From: Buddleja alternifolia
Lineage: Eukaryota > Streptophyta > Magnoliopsida > Lamiales > Scrophulariaceae
Length of the DNA stretch: 64,000 nucleotides
Assembly (NCBI GenBank): GCA_019426215.1
Contig: CM033396.1
Location: forward strand, 37,004,503-37,068,502
Direction: 5' to 3'
Shown: piece after piece, positions 10,768 through 21,069 of the stretch
Position numbering within the stretch: the stretch's first letter is position 1
How the letters are laid out: every line of letters begins with the position of its first letter
The notes under the pieces: model-generated
What the model saw: the letters and a program-made list of their open reading frames with translations, nothing else
Databases searched by the model: none
What the model was told of the DNA's origin: nothing
Translations under genes and position numbers: made by a program

Positions 10768-12223
10768 TGGATGTCTCGAGAATAGATCCATCTGATCTAC
10801 AAGAGTTAGCTGAGTCTTTTTCTCAAATAGGTTTTGTCGACTTGGTCAACGTAAAAGCCCATGAAACGAATCCCTTAGCATTGGGATTTCCGGGTGAAAG
10901 TTTGGCATCTAATAACCCCCCACCAGAGGTTATTCCTCCAACACCAGAGGTTACGATGAGAGAACAAGGAGATTTGCATACTAACGCAGGACCCCCTCTT
11001 GTGGGTACAACGTATAGAGCAAATCCTGCCAGAAATCCAAACAGGGTACCAGAAAATACACCATGGGGAAGGACTATGTCTCAACCCTTGCACCCATATG
11101 GTACTATCCTGAATTTGGATATCATCGACTTTAGAAACATGGAAAAACTAATCGATGAATGGGTAGCGGCTATGAAAATAGCGGCAACAGCTCTAGATCT
11201 TGATAAAGAAAACTTTGTCAGATTAATAGAGTTAAGTTTGGAAGGTTCGGTAAAAATCGGATGGAATCATACCCCCGAAATTACCAAACAGGGAGTCTTA
11301 GAAGGCGAATCTAAAAGCATGATTGCCGAACGATTCGGAAGACTTCTTAAAATGCATTTTGTCGGAGATGGCTACTTCGATCAAAGTAATGCTGAGAAAA
11401 CCAGAGAGTATACCCAAGCTCTTTATGGTATTGAGTTAAGAAATATCTGTGCAATAGATTAATACATCTATTGGTATAGGAAGTATTTCTTTCAGAGTGA
11501 CGTTGATACGCAGATTGCGGCACCAATGTTCTTTGCAAAAATTTGCAGCCCTTGGAGAGAAATGTTAACACATTCCTACAAGGTACCGGAAGGACAACTT
11601 GATTCAGTAGCCAGACGTATGTCTTTCTTGAAAGACAAACTGAAGGACTGGTGTTATCAAGCATCCCTTCAAAAGAACATGAAGAGGCTTAGAGGAAAAA
11701 TGAAGAAAACCCCTCTTCGATGTGATAACAATGATTTTCCATTAATCATAGGCGAATCGTGCGAGCCAAGAAAGAAGAACAAGTCGTTCAAAACCTCTGA
11801 TGTCAATCAGGGTTATAAGAAGCGTTCTCCTTTCAGGCGAAAGTCTTGGTGGTCAAAATCTAAAGCCCGATCTTATAAATCTGGCCAAAGAGCAGGACCA
11901 TCAAAGGCGTCTTCTCAAGGATCTCAAAAATCCGACGGAAGGAACGCAACAAGACGAACTTTCAAACGGGCGCACACCCGAACAAATGAAAGTTTCAAGA
12001 ATTGTAACTGCTGGACGTGTGGAGCTCGTGGCCACATTTCCCCAGATTGTCCGCAAAGGGTGGTGACGTAAAAAAGTTCGAAGCCACTAACGACATCCTA
12101 GATGCAGTATACTATGGCGACTTGGTACCAATCTACCAATTCGAGAATATCCCCTCAGACGAAAGTGTTTATGAGTAGGAAATCCATAGTGATTCAGAAG
12201 AAACATCAACTGAATCAGAATAG
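10767..12223 (+). pseudogene. pararetroviral coat protein gene with nonsense codon and frameshift
   Basis: An N-terminal Pro-rich acidic domain is followed by a capsid core and a basic Lys/Arg-rich region. A CCHC zinc knuckle follows (CWTCGARGHISPDC at about 12010-12051), then an acidic Ser/Glu tail. These are the standard parts of caulimovirid coat proteins that package the genome. Breaks: TAA at 11460-11462 interrupts the core (downstream codons stay in the same frame), a one-base shift just after the zinc knuckle (about 12056) separates the acidic tail, and an in-frame TAG sits inside that tail (about 12176). The tail ends at TAG 12221-12223. Confidence 0.82.
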
Positions 12224-12230
12224 TAATTTC

Positions 12231-12506
12231 ATGCCTGGAATTCCTATTTACACGGTTCAACAGCTTAGAACTGTTGTCTCCGATTTCAAAGAAAAAATTG
12301 AGGGAAGTAGAATCATGATTCATAGTTATGAGACTACTATCCAATTATTAGGCGAAACTCCTTTTCGCTTAATAAAGATCAGACAACATAAACATAAAAT
12401 TGAGGTTTGGTCAAAACATGTTCGTGATCTTGAAGATCATATTAGAAATATGATCAGATATAATCGTTCTACATTTAGAGAACGAAACGATCCTCCCAAT
12501 GGATAA
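12231..12506 (+). CDS. pararetroviral small ORF between coat and movement genes, 91 aa
   Basis: I chose ATG 12231 because it follows the coat tail stop by seven bases; an in-frame ATG at 12102 would overlap the coat tail. The protein (starting MPGIPIYTVQQLR) is helical and rich in basic and Ile/Arg residues, and I recognise no domain. Its stop overlaps the movement protein start by 8 bases. This suggests coupled translation rather than chance. Confidence 0.55.
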   Translation: MPGIPIYTVQQLRTVVSDFKEKIEGSRIMIHSYETTIQLLGETPFRLIKIRQHKHKIEVWSKHVRDLEDHIRNMIRYNRSTFRERNDPPNG

Positions 12507-13719
12507 ATCCAATGAGGGAGATAGGCTCCAAACAACGGATAGCCTAGCTGGTTTCTTTTCCAAAGCGTCTATTTCAGAAAAGACCATGGAACAGATCATG
12601 AGGCAAGAATCTAACATTCGTAAATACGATGGGTTTAGAGTTAGCGGCATGAGCAGAATCCTAAATCATATAGGATTGAAACAGCGCAAGCATAACATCA
12701 AGTACAAAGTTAATACTGGGGAATTTGTAATTCCTATGGAATTAACTGGTAACGTGATGGATATGCAGCTTATTCCAAAAGAAGAAATTCTAGAGGAATT
12801 AAGCAAAATGAAAGAGGAAGAAGCAATTACGATGAAATGGATCCATATAGGAACCATTGAAGTATTAATCAAGTCCACTTTCAAGGAAGGAGTTGATTCA
12901 CCTTTACATTTATCCATAATAGATAAAAGGATCAACAACCTGAGAGATGGTTGTCTTGGTACAATGGTAGGAAATTTATATGCAGGCAAACTAATGTTTG
13001 ACATTCATCCACGAATTGCATATAACCTAGCCGACCAAGATTTTGATCGAGTTCTAACCCTTCATCAGGACTTCAAAAGAACGGATCTGATGAAAGAAGG
13101 GAATAGACCCTATTCTATTACATATAGAATAGCATATGCACTTTCCAATACACATCATTCTGATTTGTTTGTCAGGAAAGAATATATTGAAATTCCTATG
13201 ATTTTCAAGGAATTCGCTAAGGTAATGGCACCAGATCCAATTAAAATACCAAAAATTGGAGGTGTAGATATCTTAATCCGAGATCATCCAGTTTTAGAAC
13301 GATCAATGAGTTCTAGAACAGATTATAGCAGAATATCCTTTTCGGAAGAAAGGATTAGGAGTCTAAAAGGAAAAGAATTAGTTGAAAACCTAGTTCCAAT
13401 TCCTCAGGCTATTCGGGTAGATAATGTCAAAATTAAATGCCCCGAAGGATGGAAGGACATACAAGTTATATTTGACATTACGGAGAAAGATAATTACTTT
13501 CCCTGTGATGATCTATATCACTTGCAGCAAGCCACTGTAAACCAATACAAGGGTATGCTAGATATAGCAGGCCACGAAGTATTTGTCACAGGCAGTGCAG
13601 GACGAGAACCTGGAATGGTTATTCTAGGATTGAGCTTCCTTGAGGAACACAAACCTTGGGGAAGAAAAGGAAAAGGCATGGAATTTAACTTGGATGGACA
13701 TGTTATTCAAGTAGAATAA
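12499..13719 (+). CDS. pararetroviral movement protein, 30K superfamily, 406 aa
   Basis: This resembles caulimovirid movement proteins, which form or modify plasmodesmatal tubules for cell-to-cell spread. Characteristic signatures are GNLYAGKLMFDIHP at mid-protein, then DFKRTDLMKEGNRPYSITYR and IAYALSNTHHSDLF, which are typical of plant pararetrovirus 30K proteins. The frame is open over its full length, unlike its neighbours. The start overlaps the upstream ORF and its stop abuts the next ATG (TAAATG). The C-terminal ~130 residues are not recognised and may be an extension specific to this lineage. Confidence 0.78.
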   Translation: MDKSNEGDRLQTTDSLAGFFSKASISEKTMEQIMRQESNIRKYDGFRVSGMSRILNHIGLKQRKHNIKYKVNTGEFVIPMELTGNVMDMQLIPKEEILEELSKMKEEEAITMKWIHIGTIEVLIKSTFKEGVDSPLHLSIIDKRINNLRDGCLGTMVGNLYAGKLMFDIHPRIAYNLADQDFDRVLTLHQDFKRTDLMKEGNRPYSITYRIAYALSNTHHSDLFVRKEYIEIPMIFKEFAKVMAPDPIKIPKIGGVDILIRDHPVLERSMSSRTDYSRISFSEERIRSLKGKELVENLVPIPQAIRVDNVKIKCPEGWKDIQVIFDITEKDNYFPCDDLYHLQQATVNQYKGMLDIAGHEVFVTGSAGREPGMVILGLSFLEEHKPWGRKGKGMEFNLDGHVIQVE

Positions 13720-15236
13720 ATGACTAGCCCCTTTTCTATATACATATCGGTTGGTATGTTATATGAACAATATAAGTCAGAATATTTTGCAGCTTATATT
13801 GATTCAGGATCAGGGATTTGTACATCAAAACCTGGTGTGTTTCCTAGCAATGCTATGGAAACTTTACCCCTTCTTGCGGGAAAGGATTTCTCTCAGAAAA
13901 TCCTCCTCCTCAACAAGGGAATCAGGCAAACCCATATCATGATCGGCGGAGCATTTAGTACGCCTTGGTTCAAAGTCAAAATGCCCCCAATATACTTTCA
14001 TGATACCGGCGCCGATATTTTGCTTGGAAATAATTTTCTCCAGACATTTGCAAAATATGTGCAAGATAACAACAACAAGTTGTTGATTTTCACTACTCAT
14101 TGTGGTAATGAAATACAAGTTTTGCGCCGCCCCCAGGCCTTTAATCGCCTCCTACCAATTACTTTTCGCAGCAAACGTGGTGATTTTAATCCTGATTCCA
14201 AATTAACCCATCCCCAAATGAAGGATAAAAGGAAATTTGGAAAAGCTCTATTGTCTTATAGACGATTTGGGATAATCGAACGAGAAGGAGATTCTTCTTC
14301 AGTATATCTGGAACGTTCTTCCAATGGGATTAGCAAATACACCCCAGATATATCAAAGGAAAATGGATAATCTATTTAAAGATTATTTCGAGTTCATGTT
14401 CGTCTATATTGACGACGTCTTAATTGCATCTAGAAATATGAAGGAACATATTAAACACCTCGAGATATTTTCTAATGCATGTTTTAACGAAGGATTAGTG
14501 CTTTCAGAAAAGAAAGCAATAAAGAGTTAATAAGATAGAATTTCTTGGTATTCTTATTGACGAAACAGGTATTAAACTCCAGGAACACATTGTGGAAAAA
14601 ATACGCAATTTTTCGGATGTTTTAAAAGATAAGAAACAACTTCAAAGCTTTTTAGGAGTTGTTAACTTTGCAGGTATCTTCATTAAAGATCTAGCAAGGT
14701 ATAGAAAGGATTTCCGACCCCTCTTAAAGGAGACGGAAAGCTCAAAATGGAAGTGGGAAGAAATTCACACTCAACGGATTCGTGAGTTGAAACAAGTCTG
14801 TAATAACTTGCCTAAACTCGCAATACCACAGGACAAGGATGATTTGGTAGTCTATACCGATGCCAATGATTACAGATGGGCAGCAGTGCTTATGAAGCGG
14901 ACGACTACAGGAGAAGAACCTTGTAGATATGCAGGAGGATTGTTCACAGAACAACAAGTCAATCTGTGGCATATAAACGAGAAAGAATTCTTTGCTGTAT
15001 GGAGAGCATTTAAAAAATGGCCATTATTTCTCTTGGCAAAAGAATTTACATTAAAAGTTGATAATAAGAATGTCAAAGCCTTTTTGAAAAATAACCTTGA
15101 ATCTAAAATAGAAAGGGCTCGTATTCTCAGATGGCAAGCTGAATGTCAATATTATTGTTTTGACATTATTATTGTGAAATCTCATGAAAATGTTCTTGCA
15201 GATTTCTTAACAAGAGATGGAAGTATCGGAAGCTAA
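13720..15236 (+). pseudogene. pararetroviral protease / reverse transcriptase / RNase H, internally deleted
   Basis: The polyprotein opens with an aspartic protease domain (active-site AAYIDSGSG near residue 27, with a second DTGADILLGN). The sequence then jumps from the protease linker to the late reverse transcriptase motifs. Only the stretch from MGLANTPQIYQ, with the catalytic FVYIDDVL (about 14400), is left, and the fingers and early palm motifs are missing. A frameshift near 14325-14370 and another near 14527 break the frame. From 14592 the connection and RNase H domain read openly (VVYTDANDYRW, KVDNKNVKAF), ending ADFLTRDG. The copy cannot make an active polymerase. Confidence 0.85.
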
Positions 15237-16323
15237 CTCCATCATCAAGAGGTACAGGCATCTCAGGGAAAACCTTGAGGAGCTTGACAAGAGTTTTGGA
15301 AAGCTAACAGTTAACGCTGAAGTAGCAGGCCAAGTACAACGAGCTGATCTGAACACCGTTCAGAATCAAATCAACGAGACTATGTATGCCATGACTTCGT
15401 TATGGAATACTCTACATGCGCCAATTCACAAAGCTTCACCATCGGTGATGGCTAGGGAGTTGAGAGAGCAGGACTCTACATCTGCGTTTAGAGAACGGGG
15501 CTCTATACCCGGAGCGGTGGATTCAAATACCACTTGCACAAGTCCATTCTCAGATTCTGAGAAAACGGAAAAGGTTGAACAAAAGAAAGCGCAAGCTTCT
15601 ACTAGTTCAAGTCAACCCAACACCTCTGGGGTTAAAGAGGAAGAGATTAATCTTAGGCCACAAACGACGGGCACTTCTAAGATTAATACTAACCCGATTA
15701 ATTTACCGTGGCAGGGTTATCAGCGTTCTTGGGAAAAACTGATCTCAAGGAAAGGAATAAATCCTAATAAATCCTTGGTAGAAATATCAGGGAAATATCC
15801 TAGGGTTTGGATGAAGGACGGACCCAAGCCAGAAGATATCCGCGAATGGTATGATTTTGGGGCACTTGCTTCAGTTCATACGATGTCACCTAACTTTTCG
15901 GAAATCTCCAAATTACCGGACTGGATTTCAAGTGCCGTGTATGATTCATGGCAAAACAACCAACACCTCAAACGAGGTGATATTCTGGAGCTAAAGTTCA
16001 TATCAGCAGCACCAGAAATGGCAGGAAAAGGGTCTCATTCGGCTTTTCATTTTATTAAGTTACAGAGACCAGACATGGCAGCCTATACACGAATTAAGGC
16101 AGCAACAGAGGAAGCTCCGTTGGTCAGTGCTATCAACGAAGATGACATTTCCACCAGAAGAGCATGGGGAATGTGGGTCTGTCTTACAGAGATGGACAAG
16201 GTCAAGTATCCATTCAAAATATTCACAAATTCAGCAAATGGATCATTCCTGTTAAACTCCATGACAGGGAAAAGTACTCATTTCGCAGAAAAGCTCTTTG
16301 AACAAAAAAGGACGCTAATCTAG
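15217..16323 (+). CDS. pararetroviral transactivator/viroplasmin-like protein, 368 aa
   Basis: The start lies 20 bases inside the polymerase ORF, the usual coupled arrangement. The N-terminal ~80 residues are helical, followed by a Ser/Thr-rich linker. The conserved core has PWQGYQRSWEKL, WYDFGALASVHTMSP and a C-terminal RRAWGMWVCLTE segment. These resemble transactivator/viroplasmin proteins of cavemo-/solendo-type viruses, which allow reinitiation on polycistronic viral RNA and form inclusion bodies. The reading frame is intact in this copy. Confidence 0.72.
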   Translation: MEVSEANSIIKRYRHLRENLEELDKSFGKLTVNAEVAGQVQRADLNTVQNQINETMYAMTSLWNTLHAPIHKASPSVMARELREQDSTSAFRERGSIPGAVDSNTTCTSPFSDSEKTEKVEQKKAQASTSSSQPNTSGVKEEEINLRPQTTGTSKINTNPINLPWQGYQRSWEKLISRKGINPNKSLVEISGKYPRVWMKDGPKPEDIREWYDFGALASVHTMSPNFSEISKLPDWISSAVYDSWQNNQHLKRGDILELKFISAAPEMAGKGSHSAFHFIKLQRPDMAAYTRIKAATEEAPLVSAINEDDISTRRAWGMWVCLTEMDKVKYPFKIFTNSANGSFLLNSMTGKSTHFAEKLFEQKRTLI

Positions 16324-16773
16324 GAAAATAAGTTACCAGCAACAGATGCAACCAGGAAGAAGGCCTGCAACATGATGCATGTTGATCAATGGCAGAACCG
16401 GGAATGCTCAAGTTGCGAGTTTCAAGAGAAACCCCTATTCGGGACACGGATACGGGTTACCAAGACTAAACTCGAGTCAGAAAAGGACAAGGGAAAAATG
16501 AAGACATTTTACCCAAAAGGTTTTCACAAACCAGGTAAAACCATGTAAAAGACAAAGGCGACCTGAATAATTAGGCGCACCAAGAAAGGAATCAATCATG
16601 TGATTGGTTGGTAGAGAACAGCTGAACCAAACAGCTGTTAAAGTCAAGGAGTGGCAGACAAAGTGGCAAACACTAGGGTCTACACGCATGTGAAGGAATC
16701 TTGACAGCAAAGCAATGAGGTCAAGAAAATTGTACAAGTTTGGAATCCGCATTTGGAATCCGAGGTCTGAGGC

Positions 16774-16780
16774 TATAAAA
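16774..16780 (+). promoter_or_regulatory. TATA box of pararetroviral pregenomic RNA promoter
   Basis: GGCTATAAAAAGAG sits in the intergenic region after the last viral ORF, the 35S-like promoter position. Expected transcription start is about 16805. Confidence 0.7.
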
Positions 16781-16996
16781 AGAGAGCGCAGAAGCAGATG
16801 AAGATCATCAAACATTTTCTTCAACTCTTCAAAATTTACAAAACTAAGCAAAACAACAAATCTTTCTTTTATAGTTTTAATATACGAGTGTATGGGGGAT
16901 TCCCCAATAGTAAGACCTCTGATGAGAGGCTAAAAGGTTTTCTCCTCCAATAGCGGAGTAAAATAGTATTATGTAATTTTAATTTTGTATCTCATC

Positions 16997-17002
16997 AATA
17001 AA
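16997..17002 (+). terminator. AATAAA polyadenylation signal of pararetrovirus
   Basis: AATAAA lies about 190 bases downstream of the expected start. This is the Caulimoviridae layout, where the signal is passed once near the cap and used on the second pass to give a terminally redundant RNA. Confidence 0.65.
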
Positions 17003-17310
17003 GAAGGCTTTTGTCCAACTTGTTGTCCAAAATCCAAATTATAAATTTATCCATTTATATCTTTTACGCCCTCGGGAAGGAAACGAAGGGGGCTGTGCTG
17101 AGTATTGCTGAAGGAACTGAGTACTGCGAACCACCGGTTGCGATTGTGTGGTTGGTCTAGAGTCGCTTGTACCGGCTTGCCGTAAAACAGAGAACTCAGA
17201 ATACCCGGTGATATCTTGGTCAAAAGAAGGTATAAATCTATGAAACATTAATTTTATTTCGGAAGCATGTTGGGCCTGATTTTATCGTTCTTCATGAATT
17301 GAAATCTTCT
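17003..17310 (+). other. pararetroviral leader fragment
   Basis: This is non-coding sequence following the polyadenylation signal. In a circular genome it would continue into the primer-site region at 9945-9993. Its presence at the opposite end of the copy shows the integrated molecule was opened within the leader. The exact virus/host border (about 17270-17310) was not resolved. Confidence 0.5.
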
Positions 17311-17314
17311 GGTT

Positions 17315-17955
17315 AAAACAAAACCTAATGCAATGAGATTTATCATAAGGGATAAAAATTTTCAGGCATCAAATTGTTTAGGGGTTTGATTGATAATATA
17401 AAGAAGTAAGGGACTAAAATCCAAATAGTGGAATTGAACAAAGACGACATATTAAATGACATTTTGTACTAGTTTAATAATTGATGTCAAAGTGTATTAT
17501 TTTGAGAAACTTTTATAATAGTTGTATTATTTTATTAAAAAACCCGTGTATACACATTACAATATTATGGTTAATGTGATTATTTATATTACATTCATTT
17601 TTATTAATATATAAAATATTATTTTATTCATAATGTCAGAATTAAGAACCGAATTCCAGCTATATATCTTACTATACGATCCATTATTTCACAATTAATA
17701 AGAAATGTCAAAATTCAAATATGATGAGAAATAGGATTTTTAATTATTTAATGTTATCACTCTATTACTTTATCTTCTGATTTAGCAGATAGGTCAATAG
17801 TCAATCACCACAATTCAATCGGTCACATCTTAAAAGGGGGCAATTGTTTTTGGCCAAATATTTGTGTTGGGTTTTGGTCAAAAATTGTAAATCCAAATGT
17901 AATTTCCCCAAAATTTTGACCAAAAAGTGACCCCCAAAACAGAAACAAACAAAAT
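17315..17955. repeat. right inverted arm flanking the pararetrovirus
   Basis: This is the inverted counterpart of 9399-9940, with matching landmarks in reversed order (CCTAATGCAATG at about 17325, GGGACTAAAATCC at 17408-17420, CCCGTGTATACAC at 17542-17554, and CCCCAAAATTTTGACCAAAAAG near 17910). Divergence is considerable, with many indels. Confidence 0.6.
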
Positions 17956-18235
17956 CAATATCTTTGTAGAAAAATAGCATTGAGAAACATATTTAGAAGA
18001 TTAATTTATATAAAAATTTATTAACTAAAATATATTAATATATTATTATTATTATTAACAATGAATATATATTTAAAATATTAATTTCGTAAACTCTCTA
18101 CTACTTAAATATGTTTGCTTTTTAAATATTTATATGTATTTGTATTTTTAATATATTTTATTTTTTCTGAGATTTTGTAATATATGTTATTACAATATCA
18201 TTAAAGTTACAGTCTTATGTTAGAATGATAAGTCA

Positions 18236-18637
18236 TAGATTGAAGTAATGTTATAAGTACATAAACTAAAGCTAAAAAGATCAAGTTGTGGCATGTGGTG
18301 TAGTGGTGGAACTATTAATTTTTAACTCAAATGTCAAAGGTTCAAACCTTCCAATTGTAGCAAAAATTTTAAACTTTGTCCAATTGGCCGCCATGTCATT
18401 AATTCATTGTCCATTTGGCGGCCACGTCATCAATTTTCACTCCATTTTTTAAAATCCCAAATTTTGACATTTTCCGGAGGCCACGTCAGCGATTTCCGAT
18501 GCCACGTCAGCAATTTCTGGCTATATGAACTAACATTGCCAATTTTTTGACCAATAATGTACCCAAATTGCTACCCCCCATATTAGTGTACCAAAAAAAC
18601 GTGCAGGTCACATTAGTGTACCAAAAATGTAATTTTT
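18236..18637. repeat. single arm of long-TIR MULE family with tRNA-like box motifs
   Basis: This is one plus-oriented arm of the family whose complete copy is at 18665-20410. It ends ...TACCAAAAATGTAATTTTTT at about 18637. It carries TGGTGTAGTGG (18297-18307) and GGTTCAAACCT (18349-18359), resembling pol III A and B boxes. About 27 bp of desaturase intron 1 sequence lie between it and the next element. No partner arm was found upstream, so this copy is truncated. Confidence 0.6.
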
Positions 18638-18664
18638 TCATGTAAATAGTTAAAGTCAATTCAG

Positions 18665-20410
18665 TGGGAAAATTGCAATTTTGGTATACTAATATGGCCT
18701 GCACGTTTTTTTTGGAATACTAATAAGGAGGGTAGCAATTTGGGTACACCATTGGTCAAAAAATTGACAATTTCAGTACAATTTATGTCGGAAAATTTGA
18801 ATTTCACTGGAAAATTTCACGCGAGGCGCACGTGACATCAAAGTTTGGGGCTTTTTTTGATTTGGAGGGAAAATTGATGATGTGGCATCCAAATCCAACA
18901 AGACAATAAATTGGTGACATGGCAGCCAATTGGACAAAGTGTTAAATTTTTTCTACTTGGGAGGTTTGAACCCATGACCTAAGAGCTAAAATTTAACACT
19001 TCTACCACTCTATCACATGCCACAACGTGATCCAATTTGCTTTAGTTTAGTCCTTATAAGAGTATTTCAATTTATGACTTATCAATATTCTTCATCTAAG
19101 TAAATTTCTTCATAAAATAAAAACATAACTTTAACAAAATTGTTATAAAATATATTAAAAATTTAATGAGAAAAAATAAAATATATTAATTTTTTTCAAA
19201 AAAATTAAATTAAATAAACTAAAAATTTATCAAAAAAGTAAAATACATTAAAAAATTTACCCCAAAAAAATTATATTATAAAATCATCAAGAAAAAAACT
19301 ATATTAAAAATTTATCAAAAATAATAAAATATATTAAAAATTTCAGAAAAAATATATTAAAAAATTTATCAGAAAAAAACATTAAAGTGTATCAGAATGA
19401 AAAATATAAAAAAATTATCAGAAAAGATAAAAAATTATTAAGAGAATATCAGAAAAATAAAATATATTAAAAATACAAATGCATATAAACATTTTAAAAA
19501 CAAGCATATTTAAGTATTTAATGAGTTTACAAAATTAATTTTTTATATATGTTAATTATTATTATTAAATATTAGTATATTTTAGTTGATAAACTGTTAT
19601 ATAAATGAATCTTCTATATATATGTATTTGTACTATTGTTTTAGAAAAAATTATATCTAACATAAATTTTTTAATTAGATGTACATATATTTTGATGTAA
19701 TTTCTCCATAAATACAACATATATAACTTTATATTTTTTTTATAATATCAAATATATATTAAATATTTATAAGAATATATAAATGTACGAAAATATATAG
19801 TATCTTATATATTATAAGTGAAATAATTATATATTTTTATGATAAATTTTAGATAAAATATTTAAATACACGAAAGATAGAACTACTCTTTTCGTAAATA
19901 CTTGAAGTGTTAATTATTAAATTTATTATATATATTGATAATATTTCTAATTAATATTAGTTATAGATATAAATATTGATAACTATATATTACTAAGGCA
20001 TCAACTAAAATATTGCTATAAGTAACTAAGCTAAAGCAAACTGATACAATTGAGCATGTGGTGTAGTGGTGGAAGTGCTTATTTTTATTTCAAAGGTTGT
20101 GGGTTCAAACCTCCATAAAAGGAAAGTTTTCAACTTTGTCCAATTGGCCGCCATGTCACCAATTCATTCTCCACTTGGCTGTCATGTCATCTATTTTCCT
20201 CCAATACCGATAAATCCTCAATTTTAACTTTTTTTGACTGCCACGTCAGTAATTTCTAGCTTATTTGGCTGTTAAATCAGCAATTTTCGGTGATATTACT
20301 GAAATTGCCAAAAAAATTTATCAATTGTGTACCCAAATTGCTACCCTCCCATATTAGTGTACTAAAGAAACGTGCAAGCCACATTATTGTACCAAAAATG
20401 TCATTTTCCC
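18665..20410. mobile_element. long-TIR MULE-type element with 9-bp target duplication
   Basis: Inverted arms of about 400 bp (18665-19085 and 19985-20410) begin TGGGAAAATTGCA / GGGAAAATGACA and enclose AT-rich DNA. The flanks are TCAATTCAG (18656-18664) and TCAATTTAG (20411-20419), a 9-bp duplication with one mismatch, the size typical of Mutator-like elements. Gene A intron 1 at 23443-23452 gives the uninterrupted target. No transposase was seen. Confidence 0.8.
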
Positions 20411-21069
20411 TCAATTTAGCCTACAATATCTAGAAACATGGTTAGAGCTAATATGAAAAATGTTATGCATATTGTATATTGTGACCCCACAAATAAGAAA
20501 TAATTTCATCCTATAATATTCAGAAAAATTGATTGAAGTAAAATAAAAATCTATTTTTTATATTTACTTTGTTACCTAACAAATTTGAAACGATTCTATT
20601 CATTAGCATCCATTCTAATTGAAGACTCAATAAACCACTGAGAAATAACTTGAAACCCCTTAATTATATATCAAGGAGAAATCGCCTAATATTACTTGAT
20701 CAAGAAAATAATTTTTGTCAATAATTTTTTCTTATCTCATGCGTGCAAGAAAATAATAGCAAAAGGCAGTGGCATATAAAACACAAAAGGAAAACAAAGA
20801 TGGCTCGTTTGCTTGGAGTGATTACAGGTGATATGATACATAAACTATCATAATATAGTGTTTCCTTGGAAGGTGAGAGACCCTTGAAAATAGGTTGACC
20901 AGGTATGAAATCATGATCTTGTATGGTTTATGGATCCCTAGTTGGAGGTGTGATCCATAAATCACATATTTAGCCTACTCTTGAATAAAAAATCCATTGT
21001 GTATTGTGCCCCTAAAAAATACTAAAATATATTTTTATCATATTTCAAACTTTAGTACAATCTAATAAC

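Larger units (their letters stand above)
9945..17310 (+). mobile_element. endogenous pararetrovirus (Caulimoviridae-like), degenerate
   Basis: About one genome length of plant pararetrovirus is integrated as a single linear copy. In order it has a tRNA-Met primer site, two small ORFs, coat protein with zinc knuckle, a small ORF, a movement protein, protease plus truncated reverse transcriptase and RNase H, a transactivator/viroplasmin-like protein, a TATA promoter, a polyadenylation signal and leader sequence. ORFs are closely coupled (TAATG, TAAATG and short overlaps), as in compact viral genomes. Breaks: a nonsense codon and a frameshift in the coat gene, a large gap in the reverse transcriptase, and a further frameshift before RNase H. 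The copy cannot encode a working virus as it stands. The order coat then movement then polymerase then transactivator recalls cavemo/solendoviruses, but the ORFs are separate here. Genus is unassigned. Confidence 0.9.

Noticed and set aside
14324..14530. Separate small gene starting MGLANTP
   Set aside because: It is the late part of the viral reverse transcriptase brought out of frame by deletion and frameshift, not an independent gene.
18296..18360. A true tRNA gene
   Set aside because: A and B box-like words are present, but I could not fit an acceptor stem or anticodon stem-loop, and the sequence repeats in every transposon arm.
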